Positions 24,196 through 35,252 of a stretch of DNA of 64,000 nucleotides are shown piece after piece (position 1 is the first letter of the stretch; the number at the start of each line of letters is the position of its first letter). The stretch lies in contig JADDTR010000003.1 in NCBI GenBank assembly GCA_015345905.1, positions 558,001-622,000 of the forward strand. Reading direction: 5' to 3'. Below the pieces are notes generated by a model that did not search any database, was not told where the DNA came from, and saw only the letters and a list, made by a program, of their open reading frames with translations. A program made the translations under genes and the position numbers. Source of the DNA: Aotearoamyces nothofagi (lineage: Eukaryota; Ascomycota; Leotiomycetes; Leotiales; Tympanidaceae).

Positions 24196-25525
24196 CTAGG
24201 CTTTGTAAAAAGGATAGTCGATGTATCCCTTACTAGGAGGATCGGCCCCATAGAATGTGCTACGGTCTGGCTGGTTTAATGGGAGACCTTCTGCAAGTCG
24301 TTTAGGCAGATCCGGGTTGGCAATGAACCATTTCCCAAAAACAATAGCATCGGCGGCATCTGACTCTAGAGCTACTAGAGCGTTATCGCGGTTGTAGTGA
24401 CCGGCTACGAGGAATTTGATACCTGCATTTTGGAGGATTTGACGGAAAGGAGTGAGAGAGAAGCCAGGCTTCTCAGAGGAGGCACCAGCACCAGCGGACT
24501 TCACAAGTGTCGTTCCAGATTCCAGGGACTCAAGCTTTGCAGTCTCCGAGAGAACTTCGTCAAATCTTGCCTCGATGCTATGAACGTATGCAACGCGGTG
24601 TTCCTTTGGTAGGGCAGCAATCTGCTGGGAATAGAATGTCCAGTGGGCCATTGGGTCACTGTCCTTGGTATCTTGGTAATAGTTGAACGGGCTCATACGG
24701 ATTCCGGTTTTTTCGGCGCCAATTGCAGAAGTGACTGCCTTTATAACCTCAAGAATGAATCGAACCCGGTTTTCAACCGAACCACCATATGCGTCCGTTC
24801 GGATGTTGACATTGTCGTGGAGGAACTGGTCAAGAAGGTAGCCATTCGCACTGTATACTATTAGCTAGTGATGGATTAAGCATTGATAAATCACTTACGC
24901 GTGGATCTCAACACCGTCAAACCCAGCTTCAATGGCTCTCCTGGCTGCTGCAGCATACTCCTTGACTATGTCGGCGATCTGCTCTACCGTCAAAGCTTTT
25001 GGTGGTGTAGCAGAGTATTCCTCCCCTGTGAGGGCTGGGCCTTTAATGGGAATATTACTCGCACTGACAGGGTCCGCACCATCGAGCAGTGATGGAACAG
25101 TTGCTCTTCCAACGTGCCATAACTGGCAGTAGATGAAGGCGCCCTTTGCGTGGACAGCGTCGGTCACCTTCTTCCAGCTCGCAATTTGTCCAGCAGTGAA
25201 GATTCCAGGAACTCCTGGATATCCTGCAGCCTGGGAGAAAGTCAATTAGCTATGGCATAGGAGTCGCGTGAGTGGCTACAGAAGTACTTACCAGTCTGGA
25301 TATTGGAGTTGCCTCAGTTAACAGGAACCCACCTTTGGTTGCGCGCTGAGAGTAGTACTCTATGCCCAGATCGCCGTGAGCAAAGACCCCGTCACTCTCC
25401 TTCACTGCCCTCATACGGGTTAGTGGGGCAAGAACAACACGATGGTCAAGCTTGATAGCACCGAGCTGGAGAGGCTTGAAGAGTGCCGTCTCGGCAAGCG
25501 CCTTGAAACCATCTACAGAACCCAT
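24196..25525 (-). CDS. Old Yellow Enzyme family NADPH:flavin oxidoreductase
   Basis: FMN-dependent ene-reductase that reduces activated C=C bonds of enones. Three exons fit: 25292-25525, 24899-25230 and 24196-24850, giving 406 aa, the family norm. The TIM barrel opens with LFKPLQLGAIKLDHRVVLAP and shows CQLWHVGRA. The catalytic His and Asn lie in EIHAANGYLLDQF, which is restored only by splicing the second intron. The phosphate-binding end is seen in DAIVFGKWFIANPDLPKRL. It is divergent from xanthine dehydrogenase across an 834-bp promoter. A biosynthetic role, as for some fungal OYEs, cannot be excluded, but the single P450 neighbour is weak support. Confidence 0.93.
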
Positions 25526-26359
25526 GTTGTCTATTTGAGATAATGTGAAGATTGGATAGAGGGGACAGAAGAGAGAATGTTTAAATACGAAGAGGTTGAA
25601 AGGGTTTCAAAAGGCGGTAACAGCTATATATTGCATATGTGTTCCATGTCACCGAGCTTCTACCGTTGAATTCTCCTCGCCAATCCCACGTATGAGGAGG
25701 CATTAGTGCAGACCCATTTTGCTGTTTCACAGCTACTTATAGGGCGTTGCAAGCGGGCAAGTGGGTAAGTGGGCAATTGGGCAATTAGGTGATCCATGCT
25801 GAAGCAGCTTGCTGGAAGTGCTGTACGCGAGAATCCTCAAGAATGGGATCCTGATGGCGGGATAATGCTTAGTTTAGCGACGGGCCGCTTGTTACCCCTC
25901 CATTACTCGCTACTATCGCCGTACCCCATTGGCGACAGCCTCCCCCATTCTTGACGATAGAGCTGTTATCGTCAACTACCACGATTGATTAGGTCCCCGG
26001 TGGCAACATCAGCAATGCGTTTTACAGCTCCATTAGAGCCGTGCCTAACAGGAATAACCTGGATGCTCTCTTTAGTCTACCTTTGGTCTACCGTTCTCCA
26101 CAGCAGTAGATTATCTATTCTATCTCTTTTATTTGCTACCTACAGTATTGGATTGGCCGTTGCCTTGTCAATTATATGCTCAAGCAACCCACCATTGCCG
26201 TCTTACATAATTGATACGGTCTGGTCTTGATAGAGTCCCATCTCTTTATCTTTATTTCATCTTTTCGTTCCGCCCTTTCTATCTAAATCCGTTCTGTAGA
26301 GACTGTGCTCATCATCTTCAGTCCGTCCTAATTATAATTATAGAATCCTTATCAGTACG
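25526..26359. promoter_or_regulatory. Divergent OYE / xanthine dehydrogenase promoter with clustered GATA-factor sites
   Basis: This 834-bp region contains at least nine HGATAR sites, the core bound by AreA/NIT2 nitrogen regulators. They start at about 25913, 25955, 25966, 26111, 26120, 26228, 26246, 26279 and 26349, and lie toward the xanthine dehydrogenase side. By base odds one would expect one or two. A short decamer-like repeat (GGGCAAGTGGGTAAGTGGGC) sits at about 25756-25775. Nitrogen control of purine breakdown is known in other ascomycetes; binding here is inference. Confidence 0.6.
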
Positions 26360-29300
26360 ATGGCTGAAGAAATAGAAGAGCATGCTGCCTTTGACAAACT
26401 GCTGCCTTTTCTACAGTCGACCAGAGCAAAATCAACCCTTTCGTTCTATGTCAATGGTACCAAAGTACAACTCAATAACCCCGATCCCGAGCATACACTC
26501 CTTGATTTCATTCGATCACAACCAGGGTTGAGGGGAACAAAGTTGGGATGTGGTGAAGGCGGATGTGGAGCTTGTACCTGTGTAATTCAGACATATGAAG
26601 CAGGCAAAATTCGCCATTTGGCCGTCAATGCATGCCTCTTCCCCCTTATTGGTGTTGTCGGGAAGCATGTCATCACTATTGAAGGCATTGGAAGTGTGGA
26701 TAATCCACATCCTCTTCAAGAGCGTATTGCAAAGCTACATGGATCTCAATGTGGCTTTTGCACACCAGGTATCGTGATGTCTCTATACGCACTGATTCGC
26801 AACTCTTACAATCCAATCACAAAATGCTTCCACCTGTCAGAGAACGACATCGAACTTGCTGGCCATCTTGATGGTAACCTTTGTCGTTGTACCGGTTACA
26901 AACCTATCCTAAAAGCCGCCAAAACTTTTATAATAGAGGATCTGAAGGGCCAGCTGATCAGCGATTTCATACCTAGTCAAGAGACTAGACCTCTAGATCC
27001 CGCTCAAACAGATATACCTTATCGGTCAGAGATGTCTAATGGTGGGAAAAGGAAGAGCCAATTCTCATGTGGGAGACCTGGTGGTTGCTGCAGAGATGAG
27101 AAGATACCTGCAGTTGGCCTCGGATCAAGTGTCTCGCCAGAAGTTTCAGCATCCTCTAGTGATGAAGCTTTGGAGTCCGATATTACGAGCTCTGCCAGCA
27201 GCGCCAGTAGTGTGGACGAGGATAAAATAATCGACGATAGCAAGATACCCACCACTGGAGCGACTTACGGAAAACCTTTGAAGTCACGAGAGAAAGCCAA
27301 CGTTGGGGAAGAACTTGAAGGTCTGAAGACCACCACAAAGTTGGATACCCCGGTCTCTAATAAGGCTCGGAACTATCCAACGTATGATTTCAAGCCATAC
27401 TCACCGCAAACGGAATTAATATTCCCTCCATCCCTCCGCTCTACCGTCAAGGTCACTATATGTTATGGAGACTCGAAGAGAATATGGCTACGTCCAGTTA
27501 CCCTACCACAACTTCTTGAGATCAAAAACGCTTATCCGTCTGCAAAACTTGTTGGAGGATCAAGTGAAGTACAAGTGGAAGTCAGATTTAAAAACACTCC
27601 ATTTGCAGTCTCGGTGTATGTGTCAGAAATCGATGAATTGAAGGGTATTGAAATTCCTGGGGACGAGTCGGAGCTTTTATCCCTAACTGAGCTTGTTATT
27701 CGCGCAAACACCCCTCTTACGGATATTGAAGATACCTGCAAAGTTCTTTTTGCCAAGCTCGGTCAAAGAGCGCAGGTTTTGGACGCTACCAGAAAGCAGC
27801 TCAGATATTTTGCCGGACGACAGATTCGAAATGTGGCCTCGTTAGCTGGAAACATTGCAACGGCCTCTCCAATCTCTGATATGAACCCAGTTCTACTAGC
27901 TTCAAAGGCCACTCTCACAGCACAGAGCGTGGCCAAAGGTGCTTTCACCCTTCCCCTTTCTTCCTTCTTTATCGGATATCGAACAACTTCGTTACCTCCT
28001 GATGCCGTCATTACACACATTCATATTCCTCTGGCTGCTCCTGGCGCAAGGGAAATCACAAAGGCATATAAGCAGGCAAAGAGGAAGGATGATGATATTG
28101 CTATTGTCACTTCAGCATTCCGAGTAAGACTTGACAGTGAAGGTATTGTTGAAGATGTCACTCTCGCATATGGAGGAATGGCGCCTAAAACAGTAGAGGC
28201 AGCAAAGACCATGAAACTACTTTTAAGAAAGGAGTGGCAAGATCCAAAGACGCTTGACGATGCCATGTCCGCATTAGCTACCGATTTTGACCTTCGTTTT
28301 GGAGTGCCTGGCGGTATGGCAACCTACCGTCGAACGCTAGCAATCAGCTTGTTTTTCAGATATTGGCATGAAGTCCTCTCGGATCTTAAATTGGGTGAGG
28401 TTGACTCAACGATTGTCAACGAGATTCATCGTGGTATTTCCCAAGGTGCCAGGGACGATTATAACCCACATGAACAGAGAGTTGTTGGCAAACAAATCCC
28501 ACATCTCTCGGCTCTCAAACAGACCACAGGCGAGGCTGAATATGTAGATGATATGCCAAAGCAAGAGCGAGAGGTTAGTACTTTTCAGACTCTCAATACC
28601 CTAATTCAAACGGTAGTCATACTGTGCAACATGTTTCTGGAGACAATGGTACTTCGCAATTACAGATTGTAAAGGGGGCAGAATCTCTTGTCGGTGATTG
28701 ACTGGATAATCTTGAACATCTAAACTATTTACTACGCCCATATTTTATCGTCATTTTATACAGACCTTCAGAGATATCTGCTAATATCACTTGAACTACC
28801 CAGCTCTTCGGTGCAATGGTACTGTCAACAAAAGCTCGTGCCAAGATCCTCTCAGTTGACTGGACTCCAGCACTAGGTGAAGGCTTAGCACTCGGTTATG
28901 TCGACAAAAGCGACATTCCAAAAGAAGTCAACTTATGGGGCTCTATAAAAAAGGACGAACCCTTTTTTGCTGACGGCGACGTCTTTTCTCAAGGTCAGCC
29001 GATTGGTATGGTATATGCGGAGACTGCACTCCAAGCACAGACTGCTTCCAAGGCTGTGAAAGTCGAATATGAGGATCTGCCTTGTATCTTGACCATTGAC
29101 GATGCTATCGCAGCCAATAGCTTCTTCCCACATGGCAAGCAGTTGAAAAAGGGACTTGCAAGACAGGATAAGATGGATGAGATTTGGGCTAAGTGTGATA
29201 GGATCATTGAGGGTACCAGTAGAATGGGTGGTCAAGAGCATTTTTACTTAGAGACCAATGCAGCCCTTGTCATTCCTTCGAAAGAAGATGGATCGATGGA

Positions 29301-31355
29301 TGTGTGGTCATCAACCCAAAATACGTGAGCACGGCCTACCGATCTGAAGAAGAGTACTGATGATGAACAGTATGGAGGTACAAGAATTTGTTTCTCGAGT
29401 CACTGGAATGCCTAGCAATCGTATAAACTCAAGGGTCAAGCGTATGGGTGGTGCTTTCGGTGGGAAAGAATCGCGTGCTTGTCAACTTGCTGCTATACTA
29501 GCGGTCGCAGCCAAAAAGACAAGAAGACCTTGTAGAGCAATGCTAAACAGAGACGAGGATATGATGACAACTGGCCAGCGTCATCCTTTCAAGTGTACCT
29601 GGAAGATCGGCACGACTCATGATGGAAAACTCATCGCTCTTGACGCTGACGTTTACAACAATGGCGGTTTCTCACAGTAAGTCTTGCGAAAAGTATGCTC
29701 ACTTCTGACAGCTGATGTTCTTCGTAGAGATATGAGTGGAGCAGTAATGGACAGAGCAATGACCCATGTAGAGAACTGCTACGAAATCCCGCACGTACAC
29801 CTACGAGGTCATGTGGCCAAAACCAACATCCATAGCAACACGGCATATCGAGGCTTCGGCGGGCCTCAAGGGATGTATATCGCCGAAAGCTACATGTATG
29901 CAGTGGCAGAAGCTCTCAATATTCCAGTCGAAGACCTTCGAACGAAGAATCTTTACAAAGAAGGAGACCTGACACCATTTCTACAACTAATCGACGAGGA
30001 TTGGCATGTTCCCATGCTGCTTGACCAGGTACGAAAGGAAGCCAAGTACGACGCAAGGAAGGCCAAAATTGAAGCCTTCAACGCGAAGAATAAGTGGAGG
30101 AAGCGTGGTATATCTATGATTCCTACGAAATTTGGGCTCAGTTTCGCCACCGCGATCCATCTTAACCAAGCCAATGCAAGTGTCAAGATATTCGCAGATG
30201 GCAGTATTCTATTACATCACGGTACGTATTCTCCGAGTCAACCCCGGTTCTGGGCTATAAGACATATCTCGGAGTCTACCAGCTTGGACTCTATCTCCAG
30301 TTCGCATGATATACTTAAGACTTTACTGACTTTCTACAGGCGGGACGGAGATGGGCCAAGGTTTATATACGAAGATGGTACAAATATGCAGCCAAGAACT
30401 CGGCGTTCCCGTTGACGCCGTCTACACCCAATCAACAGACTCCTATCAGACGGCCAACGCCTCCCCAACTGCTGCCTCGTCCGGCAGTGATCTTAACGGC
30501 ATGGCAGTCAAGAACGCGTGTGACCAGCTGAACGAGCGTCTGGCGCCTATCCGAGCGAAATTCGGGCCCGACGCCTCAATGAAGACGATAGCACACGCAG
30601 CATATCTTGAACGGATTAACCTCAATGCACACGGGTTCTGGAAGATGCCAAAGATTGGATATATCTGGGGCAACTATGTTGATCCAAAGCCCATGTACTA
30701 TTACTTTACACAAGGCGTAGCGTGTAGCGAAGTGGAGCTAGATCTGTTGACGGGCGATCATACCGTGCTGAGGACGGATATCAAGATGGATATTGGAAGG
30801 AGTATTAATCCTGCCATCGATTACGGACAGATTGAAGGTGCTTTTGTTGTAAGTCCTTGGCCAGAAGTTAACCCGCGAGCCTGTCAGGGCTGCCGAACAC
30901 AACTTCAGCCCTGCCTCGATTCCTGGAACCTGCTAACGTAGCCTACACAGCAAGGACAAGGCCTGTACACAATGGAAGAGACGCTCTGGTTCCAGAACGG
31001 CCAGCTCGCCACCAAGGGGCCCGGGACCTACAAGATCCCGGGCTTCAGCGACATCCCGCAGGAATTCAACGTCTCCTTCCTCCAAGACGTGCCGGGCGGG
31101 TGGAAGGGGCTGCGCAGCATCCAGAGCAGCAAGGGCATCGGCGAGCCGCCCGTCTTCATGGGATCCAGCGTCCTGTTCGCGCTCCGCGACGCGCTCTCGA
31201 GCGCGAGGAGAGACAACGGCGTCGCGGAGCCCCTGGTGCTCGACAGCCCCGCCACGGCGGAGAAGCTGAGGCTGCTCGTCGGCGACGAGCTGCTGAGGAG
31301 GGCGACGGTCGCGCCCGGCGCGGGAGAGAGGAACTTCTTCGTCAGAGCGGAGTGA
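26360..31355 (+). CDS. hxA: Xanthine dehydrogenase (purine hydroxylase I), molybdenum-FAD-Fe2S2 enzyme
   Basis: Oxidises hypoxanthine to xanthine and urate with NAD+, opening purine use as a nitrogen source. Six exons fit: 26360-28573, 28804-29324, 29371-29676, 29728-30221, 30340-30848 and 30951-31355, giving 1482 aa. The first Fe2S2 site is in GCGEGGCGACTC, the second in QCGFCTPGI and NLCRCTGYKP. The FAD domain follows (KLVGGSSEVQVEVRF). The molybdenum domain shows GGQEHFYLET, RMGGAFGGKESR, TAYRGFGGPQG, GGTEMGQG and the catalytic glutamate in SKGIGEPPVF. A Ser/Asp-rich linker of about 100 residues between the Fe2S2 and FAD domains makes it longer than usual (about 1350). Intron 1 is 230 bp. 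Codon use becomes strongly GC-ending in the last exon. A related nicotinate hydroxylase (HxnS type) is the main alternative. Confidence 0.93.
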
Positions 31356-31708
31356 TGGCGTGGCGGGGAGGTCAGGCTCGCATGTCGGAAGCCGTAGCTG
31401 GGTTGGCGACTCTCGCCGTTTCACTGACGGGATCTTCCCCGCTGGATAAATTGTTTCCTCCTCGTCTGGTCCAGCACCTTTGCCGAACCCACTCGTGAAT
31501 TAGATAAGAAAGCCCCCCCTTTCATCAATTACCCCACCCCCGCGTGATGAGTTTACTCCCTCGAGGAGATCCAGCAGCTACGGCAAAGCAGACATATCGT
31601 AGACGGCATTCCCGCTTCTCACTTCTTACTTTTCACTTCTTACTTCTTTTCATCGGTACCTATATCTGTTTTTCAGCTGTAGGCAATGGATAGCAGGCGA
31701 TGGATAAT

Positions 31709-31752
31709 AGGAGGATGGTAGGAGGATGGTAGGAGGATGGTAGAAGGATGGT
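31709..31752. repeat. 11-bp tandem repeat, four copies
   Basis: Unit AGGAGGATGGT repeated at 31709, 31720, 31731 and 31742, the last copy with one change. Looser GATGG/GATAG-rich sequence flanks it on both sides. Confidence 0.9.
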
Positions 31753-32179
31753 AGGCGATAGATGATAGGTAGATGATAGAAGGATGGATAGATGGTGGGC
31801 GGGGTGGGATTTGTTCTCCTGTGCAGCCTATCGGATACAGCATGCCATCTGTCTGTTTCCGATAAGAGGTCGCATCGCGTCTATATCGGAATATATATGT
31901 CAGGATATACACCAGAATATACCACAATACACCAGAACATATACCAGAACATACATCAGAACATATACCCACAATACATCAGGCACCGCATCAGACATCG
32001 CAACCTCCACCGCCCCGAACCAGCCAATCGGGCCCCGGCCCCCCACACACGGACCCGCCGCAGCGCCCCCTCGACCTGATTGGCCCTCGACGCGTGTCGT
32101 CGCGTAAAGCCGGGCGCTAGACAAGGGGCGACGACGCGACCCTTCCTGACGCGTGAGGAGGCGGCGACGACGCGTCGGG

Positions 32180-32215
32180 CTCTGCTCTGCTCTGCTCTGC
32201 TCTGCCCTGCTCTGC
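32180..32215. repeat. CTCTG pentanucleotide microsatellite
   Basis: About seven units, one of them CCCTG. A second array of the same pentamer occurs at 58052-58078. Confidence 0.9.
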
Positions 32216-32481
32216 CTCCCCCTTTTTTTTCTTTTTTTTTCTTTTGCTATCTCTCCTGCTGGACGGGCATGGTTGGTTTGGAATCGGGATTTGGGGGGGG
32301 GGGAGGATCATTCTCTGGGAGATGGGGATTTACACGCAAGGAGGTAGGTCCTGTTGGGTGGTTGTTTGTGGGGGGAGGAGGAGATGGGCGGGCGGCCGGC
32401 CTGGGTGGGTAGAGAGAGAGGAAAGTTCGCCTTTTTTTTTTTTTTTTTTTTTGCTAGCTGATGGGACGGGACGTAGACGTA

Positions 32482-32557
32482 GACGAGGTGATGGGAAGAT
32501 AGGGACCGGGCCAGACGGAGACGAGGTGATGGGAAGATAGGGACCGGGGCAGACGGA
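32482..32557. repeat. 38-bp tandem duplication
   Basis: Two near-identical copies starting at 32482 and 32520 (GACGAGGTGATGGGAAGATA and following), differing at one position. The similarity implies a recent duplication. Confidence 0.9.
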
Positions 32558-32884
32558 GACGGGGAGTGGGCTAGTGGGCTAGTGGCGGTGCATGGCGGTG
32601 ATGTGATGGTGATGGTGATGAGATATGGTAGAGAAGGAAGGAATGTAGATGTAGTGTGGTGTGGCGATGATGTCTTCGCCCAGGTTACGGTATGATGATG
32701 GAATAGTCCTTTCTGAATGAACGGCATATTATATCTATCGTTTCTGCTGCCGAGGTCGTGAGAGGAGGAGGAGGAGGAGAGAGGAGAGAGGAGAGAGGAG
32801 AGGGTTTGCTGGGCGTGGATGGGGGGTGCTGTAGGGGCGGGTAGTGAGCGGTGAGGAGGGAGTAGTGAGTAGTGGTTCTACGGT

Positions 32885-33027
32885 GGTTCTTCAGTGAGTA
32901 TACAGTGGTTCTTCAGTGAGTATTCAGTGGTTCTTCAGTGAGTATTCAGTGGTTCTTCAGTGAGTATACAGTGAATATGCAGTGGTTCTTCAGTGAGTAT
33001 TCAGTGGTTCTTCAGTGAGTATACACT
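32885..33027. repeat. 22-bp minisatellite built from two 11-mers
   Basis: Copies of GGTTCTTCAGTGAGTAT plus linker start at 32885, 32907, 32929, 32951, 32984 and 33006. The 33-bp step equals one unit plus an 11-bp half unit. Each 22-mer splits into CAGTGGTTCTT and CAGTGAGTATT, which share their first five bases. Confidence 0.92.
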
Positions 33028-33459
33028 GTATATAGGCTACCAACCAGCCGACTGCTGCAGTGCTTGTACACTGGAAAGACTGTTGCTGTAGTATAGTCCT
33101 GCTGCCGTGTTGCAACAGACCAGGATACAGGATATATACACAAAGCGTACAGGTACAGGGATGTAGTGGTGTCTACTGTCTATATACTGTACACATCACA
33201 GTGAGCGAATGAGTAACGACAGCATGACCGAATGTGACCACAGCCACCAATACAATATACAATACAATACAATACAATACAAATTACCCACAGACCATCC
33301 ATCCTCCGTCAAGCCCCAAAAGAAGAAAGAGAACCGGCCGGCCGGCCCCGCAGCACCAGGCCCCATGTGGCCGGCCCCGCAGCTGCCAATACTCCCGGTC
33401 CGGCTCCCTTCCCAGGCCCGATGCGCTCTAGCGGCTCTGCGGGCGTCTCTCTGGGGCGC

Positions 33460-33580
33460 GAGAGGGAGGGAGAAAGAAAGAAAGAGAGAGAGGATAAGAG
33501 AGGGAGAGAGGGAGAGAGAAAGAAAGAAAGAGAGAGAGGGAGAGGGAGAGAAAGAAAGAAAGAAAGAAAGAAAGAGAGAA
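33460..33580 (+). repeat. Homopurine tract (GA/GAAA-rich), 121 nt
   Basis: Only A and G on the plus strand apart from one T at 33495. It mixes GA, GGGA and GAAA units. Confidence 0.95.
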
Positions 33581-33636
33581 TGTGCAGCCTGCATTGCATG
33601 CATGAACTATACCAGATATGCTGATATGGGTGGGAT

Positions 33637-33780
33637 GGGTGCGGCTATCTATTACTATTTATCACAGCAGATGCGGGTCATGAATGGGCGAGGCTGTCTA
33701 TTACTATTTATTACAGCAGACGCGGGTCATGAATGGGTGCGGCTGTCTATTACGACAGCAGCAGATGCGGGCATGTCCAG
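33637..33780. repeat. 49-bp imperfect tandem repeat, about three copies
   Basis: Units starting GGGTGCGGCTATCTATTACT begin at 33637, 33686 and 33735. The third copy decays after about 25 bases. Related words (GCAGATGCGGG) recur just downstream. Confidence 0.85.
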
Positions 33781-34511
33781 GCTACAGTATATCCAGGCTC
33801 CTCGTGCATGTCCCGGCTGTCTATTTATCACTGGAGAGGCAGCAGGTGCAGGCTATTCAGTCCAGGCTACTCAGTGCAGGCTACTCCGGGCCTGCTACTG
33901 GACCTTCAGGCTGCTGCATACAATCCAGTACCAGGCGACGACTCGCATGTGCAGGCTCTGGGAGACGTGCTGGGCCGGCATGTGCGGGCCTGGAGGGGCT
34001 AGAGGGGCTAGCGAGGCAGAGGCAGAGGCAGATGAAGAGAGGTTCGAGCGGAGCGGAGCGGCTGTCTGTCTGTCTGTCGATTTACTGTACGTAGTGGCAG
34101 GCAGGCAGACATCCTACTTTGTACACCGCAAGTCCTGTCCGTGCGAGCGAGCAGATGCAGATGCAGATGCAGAGTCCGGCGAGAGGCTGGGGTCGGGCAG
34201 AGAGGCATGGCGTGGATGGATGCAGTATCTGTAGATGGATAGATAGGTGGATAGAGTAGACACAGTCGGCACTGTAGATGCAGTAGATACAGCAGACATG
34301 GTAGATACGGTAGATATGGTAGACATGGTAGATACAGTAGGTATACAGATACAGTAGATACAGCAGATGTACAGATACAGCAGACACAGCCAGACACAGT
34401 CGGCACTGTACGTAGTCTACTCTGTACAGAGTAGAGAGGATATGACACCCAGCCAGCTGCTCCCAGTGGAATAAATAAGACATCATCCATCAGATACCGC
34501 ATCGCAAGTTG

Positions 34512-34549
<38 letters not shown>

Positions 34550-34626
34550 TCTTCTCTTCTTCTCTTCTTCTCTTCTCTTCTTCTCTTCTTCTCTCTTATC
34601 TCTCTCTCTCCCTCTTCCTCTCCCTT
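34512..34626 (+). repeat. Homopyrimidine tract (CT / CTTCT-rich), 115 nt
   Basis: Only C and T on the plus strand except one A at 34598. It is the strand-mirror of the homopurine tract 1 kb upstream. Confidence 0.95.
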
Positions 34627-34814
34627 ATGCTTGTCCTCCCCCGTCACGCGCAACCCGGCGTGCCACTGCCGTAGCCAATCGCGACGCCACGTCGGCATGT
34701 GCAACCACCACAAGACTGCAGCCTCCAGGGCCACTTAAGGTGTGGTTGCCGCCCGTCTTGCCGGCGACCGACCGGCCGACGTGCTTACCTACAGTGCCCT
34801 GCCTGCCTCTTCTC

Positions 34815-34920
34815 TACATATATATACATATATACATATATATCTCTATATATATATATCTATATCTACATACATATATATATACATACATATATATATA
34901 CATATCTATATCTATATCGC
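34815..34920. repeat. TA / TATACA / TATC dinucleotide-like repeat
   Basis: About 105 bp of alternating pyrimidine-purine sequence with scattered C. It lies inside an otherwise GC-rich island. Confidence 0.85.
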
Positions 34921-35252
34921 ATACACCACACGCTATATATCCTCCAGCGCAATCACCTCTCCGCCGTAGACTGTAGAGACTCTACACTCGCCGCTTAGAC
35001 TCGACCCAGCGGGCCCGCACCGCAATCCGAGAAAGTCCCGGCGCAAAAGTCTGAAGCCAGGCCGGCGGTCGCATCTGGCGACACTCGCTCGCTGCGCGCA
35101 GAACAAAGCCAGCCAGCCAGCCAGCAGCCTACCTACCTCTCCCGCTCAACCAGCCCATCATCACAACAACAACAACAACAACAATAAAAAATACCTCCTT
35201 TTCGCTCCCCTCCCCTCCCCCCTCACAACTCGTCGAATCCCACCCCGCCGCC

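Larger units (their letters stand above)
31356..35252. other. GC-rich, repeat-dense island without supportable genes
   Basis: Nearly 3.9 kb made largely of simple and tandem repeats: an 11-bp unit (31709-31752), imperfect ACCAGAACATAT-like repeats (31900-31985), CTCTG pentamers (32180-32215), T21 (32432-32452), a 38-bp duplication (32482-32557), a 22-bp minisatellite (32885-33027), ATACA pentamers (33250-33282), a homopurine tract (33460-33580), 49-bp repeats (33637-33780), GTAGATACA-like repeats (34215-34400), a homopyrimidine tract (34512-34626) and TA/TATACA repeats (34815-34920). Open frames of up to 341 codons here are low-complexity artefacts. Confidence 0.8.

Noticed and set aside
21416-25525. 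P450 plus Old Yellow Enzyme as a secondary-metabolite cluster
   Set aside because: No backbone synthase, regulator or transporter lies next to them; neighbours are housekeeping genes.
30933-31498. Long minus- and plus-strand frames over the last xanthine dehydrogenase exon
   Set aside because: Arginine-rich shadows produced by the high GC3 of that exon.
32885-33027. Regularly spaced repeats resembling a CRISPR array
   Set aside because: Copies are contiguous with no unique spacers, and the host is a eukaryote; it is a minisatellite.
33209-34234. 341-codon plus-strand open frame
   Set aside because: Made of tandem and purine repeats, low complexity, no domain; stops are missing because of composition.
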